Positions 8,021 through 17,146 are shown, counted from the stretch's first letter. The stretch: DNA of 64,000 nucleotides from Pseudomonas sp. M30-35 (GCF_002163625.1 NZ_CP020892.1:3534001-3598000), one strand, 5' to 3'. The notes: generated from the sequence alone by a model not told the origin. Program-made: numbers and translations.

Positions 8021-11000
8021 TCACACGGCGAAACGCTTATCCAAACCGCTGTAGCCCATGCCGATGCCTTTATGCACTTTTAGCTGCACAGGAATGCGCT
8101 CCTTCAGCGCTTCGACGTGGCTGATGACACCAATCATCTTGCCGCTGGCGTTCAGGCTGTCCAGTGCATCAAGCGCCACTTCCAGCGTCTCACCGTCAAG
8201 GGTGCCGAAACCTTCATCGAGAAACAGTGAGTCGATACTGGTTTTGTGGCTGACCAGATCAGACAGCGCCAACGCCAGCGCCAAACTGACCAGGAAGCTC
8301 TCACCTCCGGACAACGTCTTGGTGTCGCGTGCAACATCGGCCTGCCAGGTATCAATCACCTCAAGCTCCAACTCACCCTGAGTTTTGCGCCCTAACTGAT
8401 AGCGGCCATGCAGGCGTTCGAGTTGCTGGTTGGCCAGATAGACCAAGTGGTCAAGCGTCAGGCCTTGTGCGAACTTGCGGAATTTTGCGCCATCAGCCGA
8501 GCCGATCAAACTGTTGAGTTGTTGCCATAAATCGTAATCACTTTGCTGCGTGGCAATCTGCGCAAACAGCCCTTGCTGACTTTCACGGCGCGCATCATCA
8601 CCTTGAATCTGAGCGCGTATCTCGCCCCGGCGTTCGGTCAAGGTTTTAAGTTCGCCGCTGAGTGTTTGCAGATTAACCAATAACTGCTCATCGTCGACCT
8701 CGTTAAACAGTGCTGCTTGTTCAGTGGCTTGCAGCGCGTTTAAGCGCTGTTCACAATCCTGCTCCAACGCTTGCGCAGCGGTAATGTCGTGGGTTAGACG
8801 CTGCAATAACTCGCGCAAACCTTGACGCTGTTCATCGTCCAGTAGAGCCGCTAAAAACTCAGTTTCGTCACTAAACGGGCTGGCCGTCAGCGCGGTTTGC
8901 CAAGCTTGCGTCTGCTGCAACTGCTCCTGCTGCTCGTCCTCAATTCGCTTGAGTACGGTTTGCAATTGCCCCTGTAACTGATCGCGCTGCTGCTGAGCGG
9001 GTTGCCAAGCACTCTGCAAGCTTTGCAGTTGCGCTTGCGGTTGAGCAACTGGAGATAACTCTGCACGATCATCTTCGCCTTGCTCGGCCCAGCGTTGTTG
9101 CCAATTCTGCGCCTGTTCTTGCGCCTGCTGGACCCGATGCTGCTGCTCCTTGATCTGACTACTGAGCTGCTGACTCAGCTCTTGATCAGCACGCCAATCT
9201 TGCCAAGCCTGCTGTTGCTCCTGCAGCCAGCGTTGTGGGTCGTCAGGCAGGGTGTAGCCTAAGGCTTGCAAACTGCTGCGCAGATCGGCCAAACGGTTTG
9301 CATGGTCGGACTCAAGCTTTTGCAGCGCGATAACGCTGTCTTGCTGACGTTGCTGCTGATGGGTTTGCTGGGTCAGCAGCGCCTGTACCTGTGAGGTGCA
9401 TTGATTTGCCTCACGCTCCGCCTGCATCTGTTGCTGAGCACTCTGTTGCGCAGCTTGCTTGAGCTGATCGAGCTGAACCAAGCGTTGCTGTTGCTGCATC
9501 ACATGCTGGCTATTTAGCTGTTGCGCGGCAATCACCTCTTTTGCATCGCTAAGTGTCTGGCCAAGCAGTTCGCAGCCTTGCTGCCAACGCAGATCGCAAT
9601 CGGCAATGGCTTGTTCAGCCACGCCAATTTGCGCTTGGTTTTGCTCGATTTGCGCCTTGGTCACTTCCAGCCTGGCACTTAGCGCTTCACCTTGACTGCG
9701 CACAGCATCTTGCTCAAGTTGCTTTGAGTGCAGTGCTTGTTCGGTTTCAGAGAGGTTCAACGCCTGATACTCAGCGATCGCCGGATGGGTAAGCGAGCCG
9801 CATAACGGGCAAGCTTCATCGGGCTGCAGCGCCGCACGATAGTGTTCCAATTGTTGGATACGCTGCTCTTGCTCAAGCAGCTTTTGCTTATCACTAATCT
9901 GTTGTTTGAGAGCAACAAACTGGCTGCGCAGAGCATCACGCTGCTGGCTTAGCTCAGCTAGCTCACGTTGCTGAGCAGCAAGCTGAGTTTGCGCTTGGCT
10001 GTGTTGCTCAACATGTTGCTGACGCAGGTTTGCCAACGCCTCGAGGTGCTCAAGTTGTCGAGCACGATCAGTCAGTTGCTGCGACTGCTCACGCAACTCG
10101 ACATCTGTCTGTCCGGCTAAAAGAATTTCGAGTTGTTGTTGCGCCTGCTTGGCGGCTTGCTCAGCCTGCGCTAGCGTGGTTTGGGCAGTGCTTAGCGCAG
10201 CCTGCTGCTGCGTCAGGTCGCCGCTTAGCTGACTCAGTTGCTGACCAATTTGCAGTTGCTTGGTTTGCTCTAAGCCCTGCTCTTGCTGGCTTTGTTGCAA
10301 TGCAGCAAATTGCTGCTGCCAAGCATTCAGGTACTCGCCCAACTGCGCACGCTGTGGCTGCGCCGCTATGCGCTGAGCAACCTGATCAGCACGCTGTTGC
10401 AGCGTTGCCAGCGTCTGCTGCTGAGTATTCAACACCTGTTGACTCAACTGCTGACCTTGCCAGGCGTGCTGACAAATCGAGAGCAACACAGCATCGTGTT
10501 GTTGGCGTAATTGCTGAGCAAGTTGTTGGCTGGCGTGCAGTCGTTGAATAATTTGTTGCTGCGCCTGGTAAAGCGGCTGTAACTGACTCGCCGGCTCGCT
10601 GGCGGTTAGTCGCTGTAGCTGTGGTTGAGCATCGATCAGCGCTTGTTGCGCGGCGCCAGCTTGCTGCTTCGCACGCTGCTGCTGCGCTTGCGCATTGATC
10701 TTAGCGTCGCGCCATTGCTGCTGAGCCTGCAAGGCGTTTTGCTCAGCCACCAAGCGCTGCTCATCAAGGGTCAACCGTGCAACTTCCTCGGCCAGCTCTA
10801 CGCGCTGCTCTGGGCTGAGCAACTCAACGCCTTCGGCCTTAGCCCGCAGTTGATCAAGTGCCGCCTTCACTTCACGGGTTTGCTCAAACACCCGCTGCGA
10901 AATCTGCCCGTAAATATCGGTGCCGGTGAGTTCTTCAAGCAACTCCGCGCGCTGATTAGCGTTAGCCTCAAGAAAGGCGGCGAAGCCACCCTGAGCCAGC

Positions 11001-11455
11001 AACATCGACTTGGTAAAACGTTCAAAATCGAGCCCCGTGAGGCGTTCGGTTTCGCGTAGCTTCTCATTGATTTTATCGGTGACGATTTGCCCGCCAGCCA
11101 TTTCAGCCAGCTCAACCTTCGGAGCCTGCAACGCACCGTCGACCTTATCGCGAGAGCGGCGCTGGCTCCAGAACGCCCGGTACCCCACACCTTTCACTTC
11201 AAATTCGACTTCAGCCAAACACTCCGCAGTGTGCCGGGTCATCAACTCATTACTGCTGGCAGACACCGTATTCATCCGCGGCGTGCGGTGATAGAGCGCC
11301 AAGCAGATAGCATCGAGCAAAGTGGTTTTACCGGCACCGGTTGGCCCGGTAATGGCGAATAACCCGTTGTCCCTGAAAGGCTCAGCAGTGAAGTCGACCT
11401 TCCACTCGCCCTTGAGTGAGTTAAGGTTCTTAAGACGCAGGCTGAGGATTTTCAT
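8021..11455 (-). CDS. sbcC: SbcC, ATPase subunit of the SbcCD exonuclease
   Basis: SbcC is the SMC/Rad50-like ATPase that, with SbcD, opens DNA hairpins and blocked ends. The 1144-residue protein shows the expected order. Walker A is [13 protein letters not shown] at residues 37-50. A very long coiled coil is interrupted near residue 550 by the zinc-hook ACPLCGS. The ABC signature [10 protein letters not shown] is near residue 1047 and Walker [13 protein letters not shown] near 1075. The coiled coil is strikingly rich in glutamine. The gene lies downstream of sbcD in the same direction, but 328 bases containing a REP pair separate them, unlike the usual close or overlapping arrangement. Confidence 0.95.
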   Translation of the reverse strand: MKILSLRLKNLNSLKGEWKVDFTAEPFRDNGLFAITGPTGAGKTTLLDAICLALYHRTPRMNTVSASSNELMTRHTAECLAEVEFEVKGVGYRAFWSQRRSRDKVDGALQAPKVELAEMAGGQIVTDKINEKLRETERLTGLDFERFTKSMLLAQGGFAAFLEANANQRAELLEELTGTDIYGQISQRVFEQTREVKAALDQLRAKAEGVELLSPEQRVELAEEVARLTLDEQRLVAEQNALQAQQQWRDAKINAQAQQQRAKQQAGAAQQALIDAQPQLQRLTASEPASQLQPLYQAQQQIIQRLHASQQLAQQLRQQHDAVLLSICQHAWQGQQLSQQVLNTQQQTLATLQQRADQVAQRIAAQPQRAQLGEYLNAWQQQFAALQQSQQEQGLEQTKQLQIGQQLSQLSGDLTQQQAALSTAQTTLAQAEQAAKQAQQQLEILLAGQTDVELREQSQQLTDRARQLEHLEALANLRQQHVEQHSQAQTQLAAQQRELAELSQQRDALRSQFVALKQQISDKQKLLEQEQRIQQLEHYRAALQPDEACPLCGSLTHPAIAEYQALNLSETEQALHSKQLEQDAVRSQGEALSARLEVTKAQIEQNQAQIGVAEQAIADCDLRWQQGCELLGQTLSDAKEVIAAQQLNSQHVMQQQQRLVQLDQLKQAAQQSAQQQMQAEREANQCTSQVQALLTQQTHQQQRQQDSVIALQKLESDHANRLADLRSSLQALGYTLPDDPQRWLQEQQQAWQDWRADQELSQQLSSQIKEQQHRVQQAQEQAQNWQQRWAEQGEDDRAELSPVAQPQAQLQSLQSAWQPAQQQRDQLQGQLQTVLKRIEDEQQEQLQQTQAWQTALTASPFSDETEFLAALLDDEQRQGLRELLQRLTHDITAAQALEQDCEQRLNALQATEQAALFNEVDDEQLLVNLQTLSGELKTLTERRGEIRAQIQGDDARRESQQGLFAQIATQQSDYDLWQQLNSLIGSADGAKFRKFAQGLTLDHLVYLANQQLERLHGRYQLGRKTQGELELEVIDTWQADVARDTKTLSGGESFLVSLALALALSDLVSHKTSIDSLFLDEGFGTLDGETLEVALDALDSLNASGKMIGVISHVEALKERIPVQLKVHKGIGMGYSGLDKRFAV

Positions 11456-11588
11456 GCAGGGGTCACTGGCGGTGATGAACGGCTATTCTGGCATGTTCAA
11501 GTGTGGCTTGCAGGGGTTAGTCAGCAGGATCCACAGGTTATTCGCGTATTGATATGCCACCGATTTGGCGAATCATTGTTTGAACCAT

Positions 11589-11666
11589 GGTGGACAAGCT
11601 TCGCGTTGTCGCACCCTACGTAAGCGAAAGGTGATGAGTAGGGTGGACGGCGCTTTTCCGTCCACC
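11589..11666. repeat. REP pair (BIME) between sbcD and sbcC
   Basis: Two hairpin-forming REP units face each other. A reverse unit (11589-11619) ends in CTAC, and a forward unit (11638-11666) begins GTAGGGTGGACGGCGC. Both have the GTAG head and the GGTGGACA...TGTCCACC stem found elsewhere in the window. The pair is the only recognisable feature in the 328 bases between sbcD and sbcC (11456-11783). It could dampen transcription or stabilise mRNA ends between the two subunits. Confidence 0.8.
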
Positions 11667-11783
11667 ATTGGGCAAGGTTTATATCGCTCTGCAACGAACT
11701 AGAGTTGCTAGGCTGGACTGCTCGCTACGAGTGATAAAAGGCTAGCAGGTTATTATTGCAGTCCCCTGTTGCAACCAGCCGTT

Positions 11784-12998
11784 CTATTCTCCCTGCAACT
11801 CTTCAAGCGTCTGTCGATATAGCGCAGACAGTCTCACTTGCTCGGTCTTATCCAGTGTTTCGGTGCTCAGGCGTTGGGCAAAGACTTGTTCGGGGCTGAG
11901 TTCATCGAGGGTCTCATTTGACTCGCTGAATAAGCTGGCAGATGCCGTACCACGCTCACGACGGATGCGCAGTACTTCAACGGGCAAGTCCTCACACATT
12001 GCGCCAATCCGCATTTGCAGGTCGCTTAGGTAATCATCGGTGCTGACCTGAATTTCCAGCCATACGGGCCGCTCACTCGAGCCTTGTTTGGCGGCTTCGG
12101 TAATTGCCGCTTGCAACTCTTTGAGCGAGCCGCGTAGCGATAACAGCGGTTGCACACGTGGAACCGCGAGTGCCGTCACTTGCTGCAAGCCGTTAGCATT
12201 CAACTCAACCAGCAGGACTTCCTTTTGTTGACGAGCTTCATCGAAGCTCAGCGCAATTGGAGAACCGCAATAGCGAATATGCTCAAGCCCAGCGACCTTC
12301 TGCGGACGATGGATGTGCCCGAGCGCGATGTAGTCTGCCGCTGGAAACGCATTGGTTGGAAATGCCTCCAGCGCACCCACATAAATTTCCCGCACCGATT
12401 CACTGGCGCTAGCGCCCACTGTAGTCAGGTGGCCTGTGGCAATAATCGGTAAGTGACCGCCCAGCTCAGCCTGCTTGGCTTGAGCCAAATCAAACAGCGT
12501 TTGGTAATGCGCGGCGATCGCCTGTTGCAGCGACAACTGCTTTTCAGAGGCACTCTGCCCCGCCTGGCTTTGCAGCACATCACGCGGGCGGATAAACGGA
12601 ATACCACAAAGCAACGCGCCTGGGGTTCCGTCACGCTGATTGAGTACCAGCAGTTGATCGGCGATGTTTGCGCACACACCGGGAATTACCCGTGTATCGA
12701 GCTGCTCAAGCAAGGTCTTGCTTTCACCCAGCATTGCCACCGAATCGTGGTTGCCACCCAGCACCACCAGCTCACAGCGGGCGCTGCGCAACTCGACGAT
12801 AAAGCGATTGTATTGCTCACGTGCGTAACTCGGCGGCGCCCCGGTGTCGAATATGTCCCCGGCAATAATTAGCGCATCGACCTGATGCTCCAGCACTTGT
12901 TCAATCACCCAACTGCAAAACTGCTGATGTTCAAACTGGCGGGTCTTACCCATAAAGTGCTGGCCAAGGTGCCAGTCGGATGTGTGCAAAATGCGCAT
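11784..12998 (-). CDS. sbcD: SbcD, nuclease subunit of the SbcCD exonuclease
   Basis: This 404-residue protein is the Mre11-like phosphoesterase of SbcCD. The two-metal site motifs are in order: HTSDWHLGQHF at residues 5-15 (DxH), IIAGDIFDTGAPP near 46-58 (GDxxD), and VVLGGNHDSVAM near 80-91 (GNHD). The later metal ligands ATGHLT and LGHIHRPQ lie near residues 195 and 228. The nuclease domain is followed by a capping and SbcC-binding region. The start codon is two bases from the stop of the Lrp-type regulator, so the regulator and nuclease are probably co-transcribed. The sbcC gene follows beyond a REP pair. Confidence 0.95.
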   Translation of the reverse strand: MRILHTSDWHLGQHFMGKTRQFEHQQFCSWVIEQVLEHQVDALIIAGDIFDTGAPPSYAREQYNRFIVELRSARCELVVLGGNHDSVAMLGESKTLLEQLDTRVIPGVCANIADQLLVLNQRDGTPGALLCGIPFIRPRDVLQSQAGQSASEKQLSLQQAIAAHYQTLFDLAQAKQAELGGHLPIIATGHLTTVGASASESVREIYVGALEAFPTNAFPAADYIALGHIHRPQKVAGLEHIRYCGSPIALSFDEARQQKEVLLVELNANGLQQVTALAVPRVQPLLSLRGSLKELQAAITEAAKQGSSERPVWLEIQVSTDDYLSDLQMRIGAMCEDLPVEVLRIRRERGTASASLFSESNETLDELSPEQVFAQRLSTETLDKTEQVRLSALYRQTLEELQGE

Positions 12999-13000
12999 GG

Positions 13001-13432
13001 TTAGCTGAGCACCCAGTCTTTGACAATTACGTGGGTTTTAACTTTTTGCATCCCCGGATAATTTTCGATTTCACCGCGTATTTCGCTGAATCGTTGCATG
13101 CTCGGCGCTTCAATATAGACCAGCATGTCGGTCTCTCCACTGATACCACTGCAGCGGCGAACTTCACTAAATGTTCGCATACGCTCCACGTAGTTCTCGC
13201 AGCGCCCACCGCTGTAAAACAATTCAAGATAGGCCTTGACCACCACCGCACCTGATTCGGCCATATGCGCGTGATAACCGAGAATCGTGCCATTGTTTTC
13301 GAGTTGGCGAATACGTTCACCCACCGCTGAGCGCGAAAGGTTTATCTCACGCGCTATCTGGCTAACCGATAAGCGCGCATCACCGCGCAACAGCGAGATG
13401 ATCTGTTGATCAAATTTGTCCACTTCAAACAT
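13001..13432 (-). CDS. Lrp/AsnC-family transcriptional regulator
   Basis: This protein of about 143 residues has an N-terminal helix-turn-helix (FDQQIISLLRGDARLS, then VSQIAREINLSRSAVGERI) and a C-terminal RAM ligand-binding/oligomerisation domain with the characteristic SGISGETDMLVYIEA. Lrp-type proteins sense amino acids and often control a divergent transporter. Here the divergent neighbour is a YjeH-type amino-acid exporter, whose start is 184 bases away. The maximal frame uses a TTG at 13441; I take the ATG at 13432, though neither has a convincing ribosome-binding site. The gene ends two bases before sbcD, an unusual partner. Confidence 0.88.
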   Translation of the reverse strand: MFEVDKFDQQIISLLRGDARLSVSQIAREINLSRSAVGERIRQLENNGTILGYHAHMAESGAVVVKAYLELFYSGGRCENYVERMRTFSEVRRCSGISGETDMLVYIEAPSMQRFSEIRGEIENYPGMQKVKTHVIVKDWVLS

Positions 13433-13616
13433 CCCAGGCAAACAAGTTGACGACTACTTCCGCCACTTTGACGGTCACTAACGCCACTTCGACCGAACCC
13501 TAACTCATTCAGCCGATTTATTATTGAGGCAACTTCAACGGGCTCTAAAGCGCAGGTTTTACCGTGCTGCGCCAGCGCCGGATGTGTCGCCATTAAACTT
13601 TTTCAGAGCATACCCC

Positions 13617-14906
13617 ATGAGCCGTCTAAACCAAGAACTAAGCTTGCTACAAGGTATCGGTTTACTCAGTACCTCGCTGCTTGGAACTGGAATATTTATT
13701 ATTCCCGCACTGGCCGCAACCAGTGCCGGTCAGGCATCACTGTGGGGCTGGTTGATATTGATCGTGCTGGTGTTGCCCATCGCCTTCACCTTCGCCCAAC
13801 TCGGGCGTCACTTCCCCCATGCAGGCGGTGCGCCACATTTGATTGGCCGCGCGTTCGGTGTGCGCATGGAACGCGTCAGCGCTTTACTGTTTTTTGTAGC
13901 AGTGCTGCCCGTTGGGTTGCCTGCAGCGCTCAATATCGCCAGCGGATTTTGGCAGGCGTTGTTCGACCTCAATAGCAGCCAATTGTTAATGGTCCAACTC
14001 GGCACGCTTGGGCTGATTCTGCTGCTCGGTCAACGTCCCGCGAAAGCTTCTGGGTTGATTCAAAGCCTGATCGCCTTGGCCATTATCGCAACCATTGGCT
14101 ATATCTGGTGGGCCGGTGATCTACCCCTCAACAATCAACCTCTGCTGCCGCTTAACAGCGACTTGAGCCTGATACCAGCTGCAATTGGCGTGATGTTTTG
14201 GTGCTTTGTCGGCATCGAGGCATTTACCCACATGGGTGAAGAATTCAAGAACCCGCAACGCGATTTCCCCATCGCCATGTTACTTGGGGTTTTACTGGCA
14301 GGGCTAGTGTACTGGGCGTGTTCGGTCGCGGTGCTGAGTTTTAATACCTACGGCGACGTTAACAGCGACGCCACATCATTACCGCGCATGCTTGATTTGC
14401 TTGCCGGAGACAAAGCACGCTGGCTCAGTGCGATCATCGGCTATCTGGCCTGTTTTGCCTCGATGAATGTATACATCCAAGGCTTTTCCCGACTGATCTG
14501 GAGCCTGGCAGACGAACAAAAGTTGCCGGCTAGCCTGGCCCAGCGCAATGGCCACGGCGTACCCAGTCGTGCGTTGTTTTTAGTGATACTGATCTGCGCA
14601 GTTTGCGCGACGCTGGCGTGGAGCCTGTCTGTTTCGATCGATCAGTTGATCCGCTACGCCAACGGCAACTTTATTCTTATCTATCTGCTGAGCATGGCCG
14701 CTGGCTGGTTGTTACTCAAAGGCATCTGGCGTTGGGTCGCAGGCTTCAGCACGGTGCTGTGCACAGTTTTGCTGGTGTGCCTGGGCATTGATGCAAGTTA
14801 CGCACTCGGCATGTTCGGCGCACTGATAATCATCGACAAGCTAAACAGCCGACGGCGCGCAGCAATGCAAAACAGCAAGGCGGTCCTGTGCCACAAAGCA
14901 CTCTGA
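13617..14906 (+). CDS. yjeH: YjeH-type amino-acid exporter (APC superfamily)
   Basis: This membrane protein has about 429 residues and twelve predicted helices. It matches E. coli YjeH, an exporter of L-methionine and branched-chain amino acids, from the first residues: SRLNQELSLLQGIGLLSTSL, then LGTGIFIIPALAA. Internal similarities include GVMFWCFVGIEAFTH and EFKNPQRDFPIAMLLG near the middle, and IGYLACFASMNVYIQGFSRL towards the C-terminus. The maximal frame begins at 13524, but homology places the start at the ATG at 13617. It is divergent from an Lrp/AsnC regulator, the usual arrangement for a ligand-induced amino-acid exporter. The substrate is inferred from the family. Confidence 0.85.
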   Translation: MSRLNQELSLLQGIGLLSTSLLGTGIFIIPALAATSAGQASLWGWLILIVLVLPIAFTFAQLGRHFPHAGGAPHLIGRAFGVRMERVSALLFFVAVLPVGLPAALNIASGFWQALFDLNSSQLLMVQLGTLGLILLLGQRPAKASGLIQSLIALAIIATIGYIWWAGDLPLNNQPLLPLNSDLSLIPAAIGVMFWCFVGIEAFTHMGEEFKNPQRDFPIAMLLGVLLAGLVYWACSVAVLSFNTYGDVNSDATSLPRMLDLLAGDKARWLSAIIGYLACFASMNVYIQGFSRLIWSLADEQKLPASLAQRNGHGVPSRALFLVILICAVCATLAWSLSVSIDQLIRYANGNFILIYLLSMAAGWLLLKGIWRWVAGFSTVLCTVLLVCLGIDASYALGMFGALIIIDKLNSRRRAAMQNSKAVLCHKAL

Positions 14907-14916
14907 AGTGAGGCGC

Positions 14917-14959
14917 AGCCAAGACAGCCTTAGCGAATCGCACAATGGCTGTCTTGGCT
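14917..14959. terminator. Strong hairpin between convergent genes
   Basis: A 13-bp perfect stem, AGCCAAGACAGCC paired with GGCTGTCTTGGCT around a 17-base loop, lies between the yjeH stop and the EncFtn stop. Its position between convergent genes suggests a shared terminator, although neither side has a strong T-tract. Confidence 0.6.
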
Positions 14960-14985
14960 AAGCGCCGCCCAGGTAAACAGCCTGA

Positions 14986-15273
14986 CTACTTGTGAGCGAT
15001 GGGTTTATCGCTGAACAGGTATTCCTTGAGCTGTTTATCGAGCGCTGGATCACGCCGACGAATCCATTCGAGCACCATGGCCGCATGCTCTTTTTCTTCG
15101 TCTCGGTTATGAATCAAGATAGCTCTGAGCTCATCATCCTTGCAGGCATCGACCCGCTGGTTGTACCAGTCAACCGCTTCGAATTCCTCCATCAGCGAAG
15201 TAATCGCACGGTGCATATCGCGGGTTTCATCAGTCAACTCGCCGATGGGCTCGTGATAGCCTTCATTCGACAT
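14986..15273 (-). CDS. EncFtn-type ferritin-like protein (no adjacent encapsulin)
   Basis: This 95-residue protein closely resembles the encapsulated ferritin (EncFtn) family, whose decameric rings oxidise Fe(II). The helix-turn-helix core is visible: ETRDMHRAITSLMEEFEAVD, then WYNQRVDA, then HNRDEEKEHAAMVLEWIRRR. It includes the conserved glutamate of the first helix and the ExxH pair (EKEH) of the second. It ends LFSDKPIAHK and lacks the C-terminal shell-docking extension of encapsulin cargo. No encapsulin gene lies beside it. The frame stays open to 15510, but GGAG six bases before the ATG at 15273 and the family N-terminus (YHEP) fix the start. It is divergent from the TAXI gene. Confidence 0.85.
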   Translation of the reverse strand: MSNEGYHEPIGELTDETRDMHRAITSLMEEFEAVDWYNQRVDACKDDELRAILIHNRDEEKEHAAMVLEWIRRRDPALDKQLKEYLFSDKPIAHK

Positions 15274-15448
15274 ATTCATCTCCAGATCAGGCACCGTATC
15301 CACGGCGTTCATTGGCTGCGTTATGGCTTGCCCTTGCCGAAACTCTGCAAGCACAGCGTTGCGCAATTTAACCTTAGAGCAGTTTGCGCTTTTATGTTGG
15401 GCCTCCCATATCCGACAACGCAAACTCGCAGCATCGGCAGCCCTGTGT

Positions 15449-15493
15449 GGGTTGCCCCAGCAAGGGCTGCCCCAGCGAGGGCTGCCCCAGCAA
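15449..15493. repeat. Three tandem 15-bp repeats
   Basis: Three head-to-tail copies of a 15-mer occur: GGGTTGCCCCAGCAA, GGGCTGCCCCAGCGA and GGGCTGCCCCAGCAA. They lie in the divergent region between the EncFtn and TAXI genes and explain the accidental upstream extension of the EncFtn reading frame. Confidence 0.85.
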
Positions 15494-15502
15494 TACGTGT
15501 AG

Positions 15503-15520
15503 TTTTTCAAAGGTTCCTTA
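15503..15520. repeat. Isolated end of the MITE-like element
   Basis: TTTTTCAAAGGTTCCTTA resembles the right end of the element at 16931-17074 (TTTTTCAGAGGTTTCCT). No partner end is seen nearby, so this is probably a degenerate remnant. Confidence 0.4.
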
Positions 15521-15575
15521 GCCCTGAGCGCCGCTAGGCTCTATCCTTATGGCGGACCTCAGAAAAGGAAGCCCC

Positions 15576-16919
15576 ATGCGCCGCGTTTTAAATGATCTGA
15601 AAATAATGCTCTTGGCCAACCTCTGGGTGGTGCCGGTATTGGCGGCTTTAATCGGTTCAGTGTTTTACTTTGTCGCGCCACCACCACCGCTTAGCGCGAC
15701 AATGGCGACCGGAGCCGAAGGCGGTGCCTACCGGATATTTGCCGAGCGCCTAAAAGAAGAGCTGGCGAAAGAAGGCTTTGAACTGACGTTAATGCCCAGT
15801 AACGGCTCACGGGATAACATCAAAAAGCTGCTGGATGAAGACTCCGACGTGCAAATTGCCCTGGTGCAAAGCGGTCTGGAGCGCCAGCTTGCGCCTGAAC
15901 AACGTGAGCAATTGCAAACGCTCGGCGCGGTCTACCATGAACCACTTTGGTTGTTTTATCGCAGTGATATCAATCTTGATCGCATCGCTGACTTGCTGCC
16001 TCTACGCCTCGCGCTTGGCAGCCAGGGCAGCGGCACGCAAGCGGCGACCGAGGCGATCCTTACAGCTAACGCCATCACACCAGAGCAATACCCGAAAACC
16101 TGGCAAAACATCAGCGGTAGCAAAGCCGCAGAAGCACTGCTTAATGATGAACTGGATGCCGTATTTCTAGTTGGCCCGGCAGAAAACGATAACGTGCAAA
16201 AGCTCGCGGCGGATTCAAATATTGCCCTCGCTAACTTTCGCCGCGCTGATGCTTATGAAGCGCGCCTGCCCTTCTTTAACCGCCTGACCGTGGGTGAAGG
16301 CCTGCTCAACTTGGCCAATAATGCGCCATCACGTGAAGTCGTAACACTCTCACCAGTTGCGACGCTGGTGGTCAATGATGACTTCAATCCTGGTTTGGTC
16401 GCGTTGTTTCTCGAAGCCAGCCGCGAAGTCATGAGAACCGGAACCTTGCTCGATAAAGCCGGTACATTCCCGAGTGCAGAACCGCAGACCTTCGAGCTCT
16501 CCAGTGATGCGGATCATTACTACAAGAACGGTTTACCACTGCTGCAGCGCTATTTGCCGTTCCGGGTTGCCTCGCTGGCTGACCGCTACATCATCCTGCT
16601 GATTCCGTTGATAGTTGTGTTATTCCCATTGTTCAAAGCGGTTGGCCCACTTTACCGCTGGCGAATCCGGGCACGGATTTACCGCTGGTACAAACACCTC
16701 CGTGAAATCGATCGGCAGTTGGATAAAGGCAGTTTGCCTGAACATCTTGACGCTGAAATTGAACGCCTTGATCAACTGCAGGACGAATTGGCCAGCGTTG
16801 AAGTCCCGCTGTCCTACTCCAACGAGCTGTACGACCTGCACGTACACCTGCGCTATGTGATCGAACGCCTGCAAATCCTGCAAAAGCGTCGTCAACAGAG
16901 CGAGGAGTCCACCAGTTAA
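15576..16919 (+). CDS. TAXI-family binding protein with membrane and coiled-coil segments
   Basis: This 447-residue protein starts with a hydrophobic segment (LLANLWVVPVLAALIGSVFY). It continues with a TAXI-type TRAP solute-binding domain (MATGAEGGAYRIFAERLKEE, later LALGSQGSGTQAATEAIL and NISGSKAAEALLNDELDAVF) to about residue 310. A second transmembrane segment (YIILLIPLIVVLFPLFKAV) lies near residues 340-358, with a cytoplasmic helical tail after it (EIERLDQLQDELASVE). The start is the ATG at 15576, preceded by AAAGGAAG. No TRAP permease genes are adjacent, and the protein is anchored rather than freely periplasmic. It may act as a ligand sensor or adaptor instead of feeding a TRAP importer; that role is inference. 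Confidence 0.85.
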   Translation: MRRVLNDLKIMLLANLWVVPVLAALIGSVFYFVAPPPPLSATMATGAEGGAYRIFAERLKEELAKEGFELTLMPSNGSRDNIKKLLDEDSDVQIALVQSGLERQLAPEQREQLQTLGAVYHEPLWLFYRSDINLDRIADLLPLRLALGSQGSGTQAATEAILTANAITPEQYPKTWQNISGSKAAEALLNDELDAVFLVGPAENDNVQKLAADSNIALANFRRADAYEARLPFFNRLTVGEGLLNLANNAPSREVVTLSPVATLVVNDDFNPGLVALFLEASREVMRTGTLLDKAGTFPSAEPQTFELSSDADHYYKNGLPLLQRYLPFRVASLADRYIILLIPLIVVLFPLFKAVGPLYRWRIRARIYRWYKHLREIDRQLDKGSLPEHLDAEIERLDQLQDELASVEVPLSYSNELYDLHVHLRYVIERLQILQKRRQQSEESTS

Positions 16920-16930
16920 TCAGGTAAACT

Positions 16931-17074
16931 AAGGAACCTCTGAAAAAGGTAGCGAGCGACGGGAGTACAAGACGAAAAGATGCGAAAAAGCGCAGTTTAG
17001 TTGTCCTAAATGAGCATTTTGAGCAGTTTTTTAACGCAGTAATACCTAGCGCAGTAGTTTTTCAGAGGTTTCCT
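16931..17074. repeat. MITE-like element with terminal inverted repeats
   Basis: A 144-bp non-coding unit is bounded by 17-bp near-perfect inverted repeats: AAGGAACCTCTGAAAAA at 16931-16947 and TTTTTCAGAGGTTTCCT at 17058-17074. The interior carries no gene and has AT-rich stretches such as GAGCATTTTGAGCAGTTTTT. Isolated end-like sequences occur at 15503-15520 and 61555-61577. The structure fits a miniature inverted-repeat element mobilised in trans by a transposase elsewhere in the genome. Confidence 0.65.
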
Positions 17075-17146
17075 GATGCCATTCGCGGGGGCTGCTGGCA
17101 AATGTCGCGGCCCCGCTACCTGTTTTTGATTTTCAAGAGAGTCACC

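Noticed and set aside
10030..10551. A 173-residue rightward open frame antisense to sbcC
   Set aside because: Its composition (runs of A, L and Q-complement) is explained by the repetitive glutamine codons of the sbcC coiled coil read backwards.
15274..15510. N-terminal extension of the EncFtn gene
   Set aside because: The extra 79 residues come from the tandem 15-bp repeat and have no similarity to the family; the ATG at 15273 has a proper ribosome-binding site.
14900..16930. Encapsulin nanocompartment operon
   Set aside because: The ferritin partner is recognisable, but no HK97-fold shell protein is encoded in the flanking genes.
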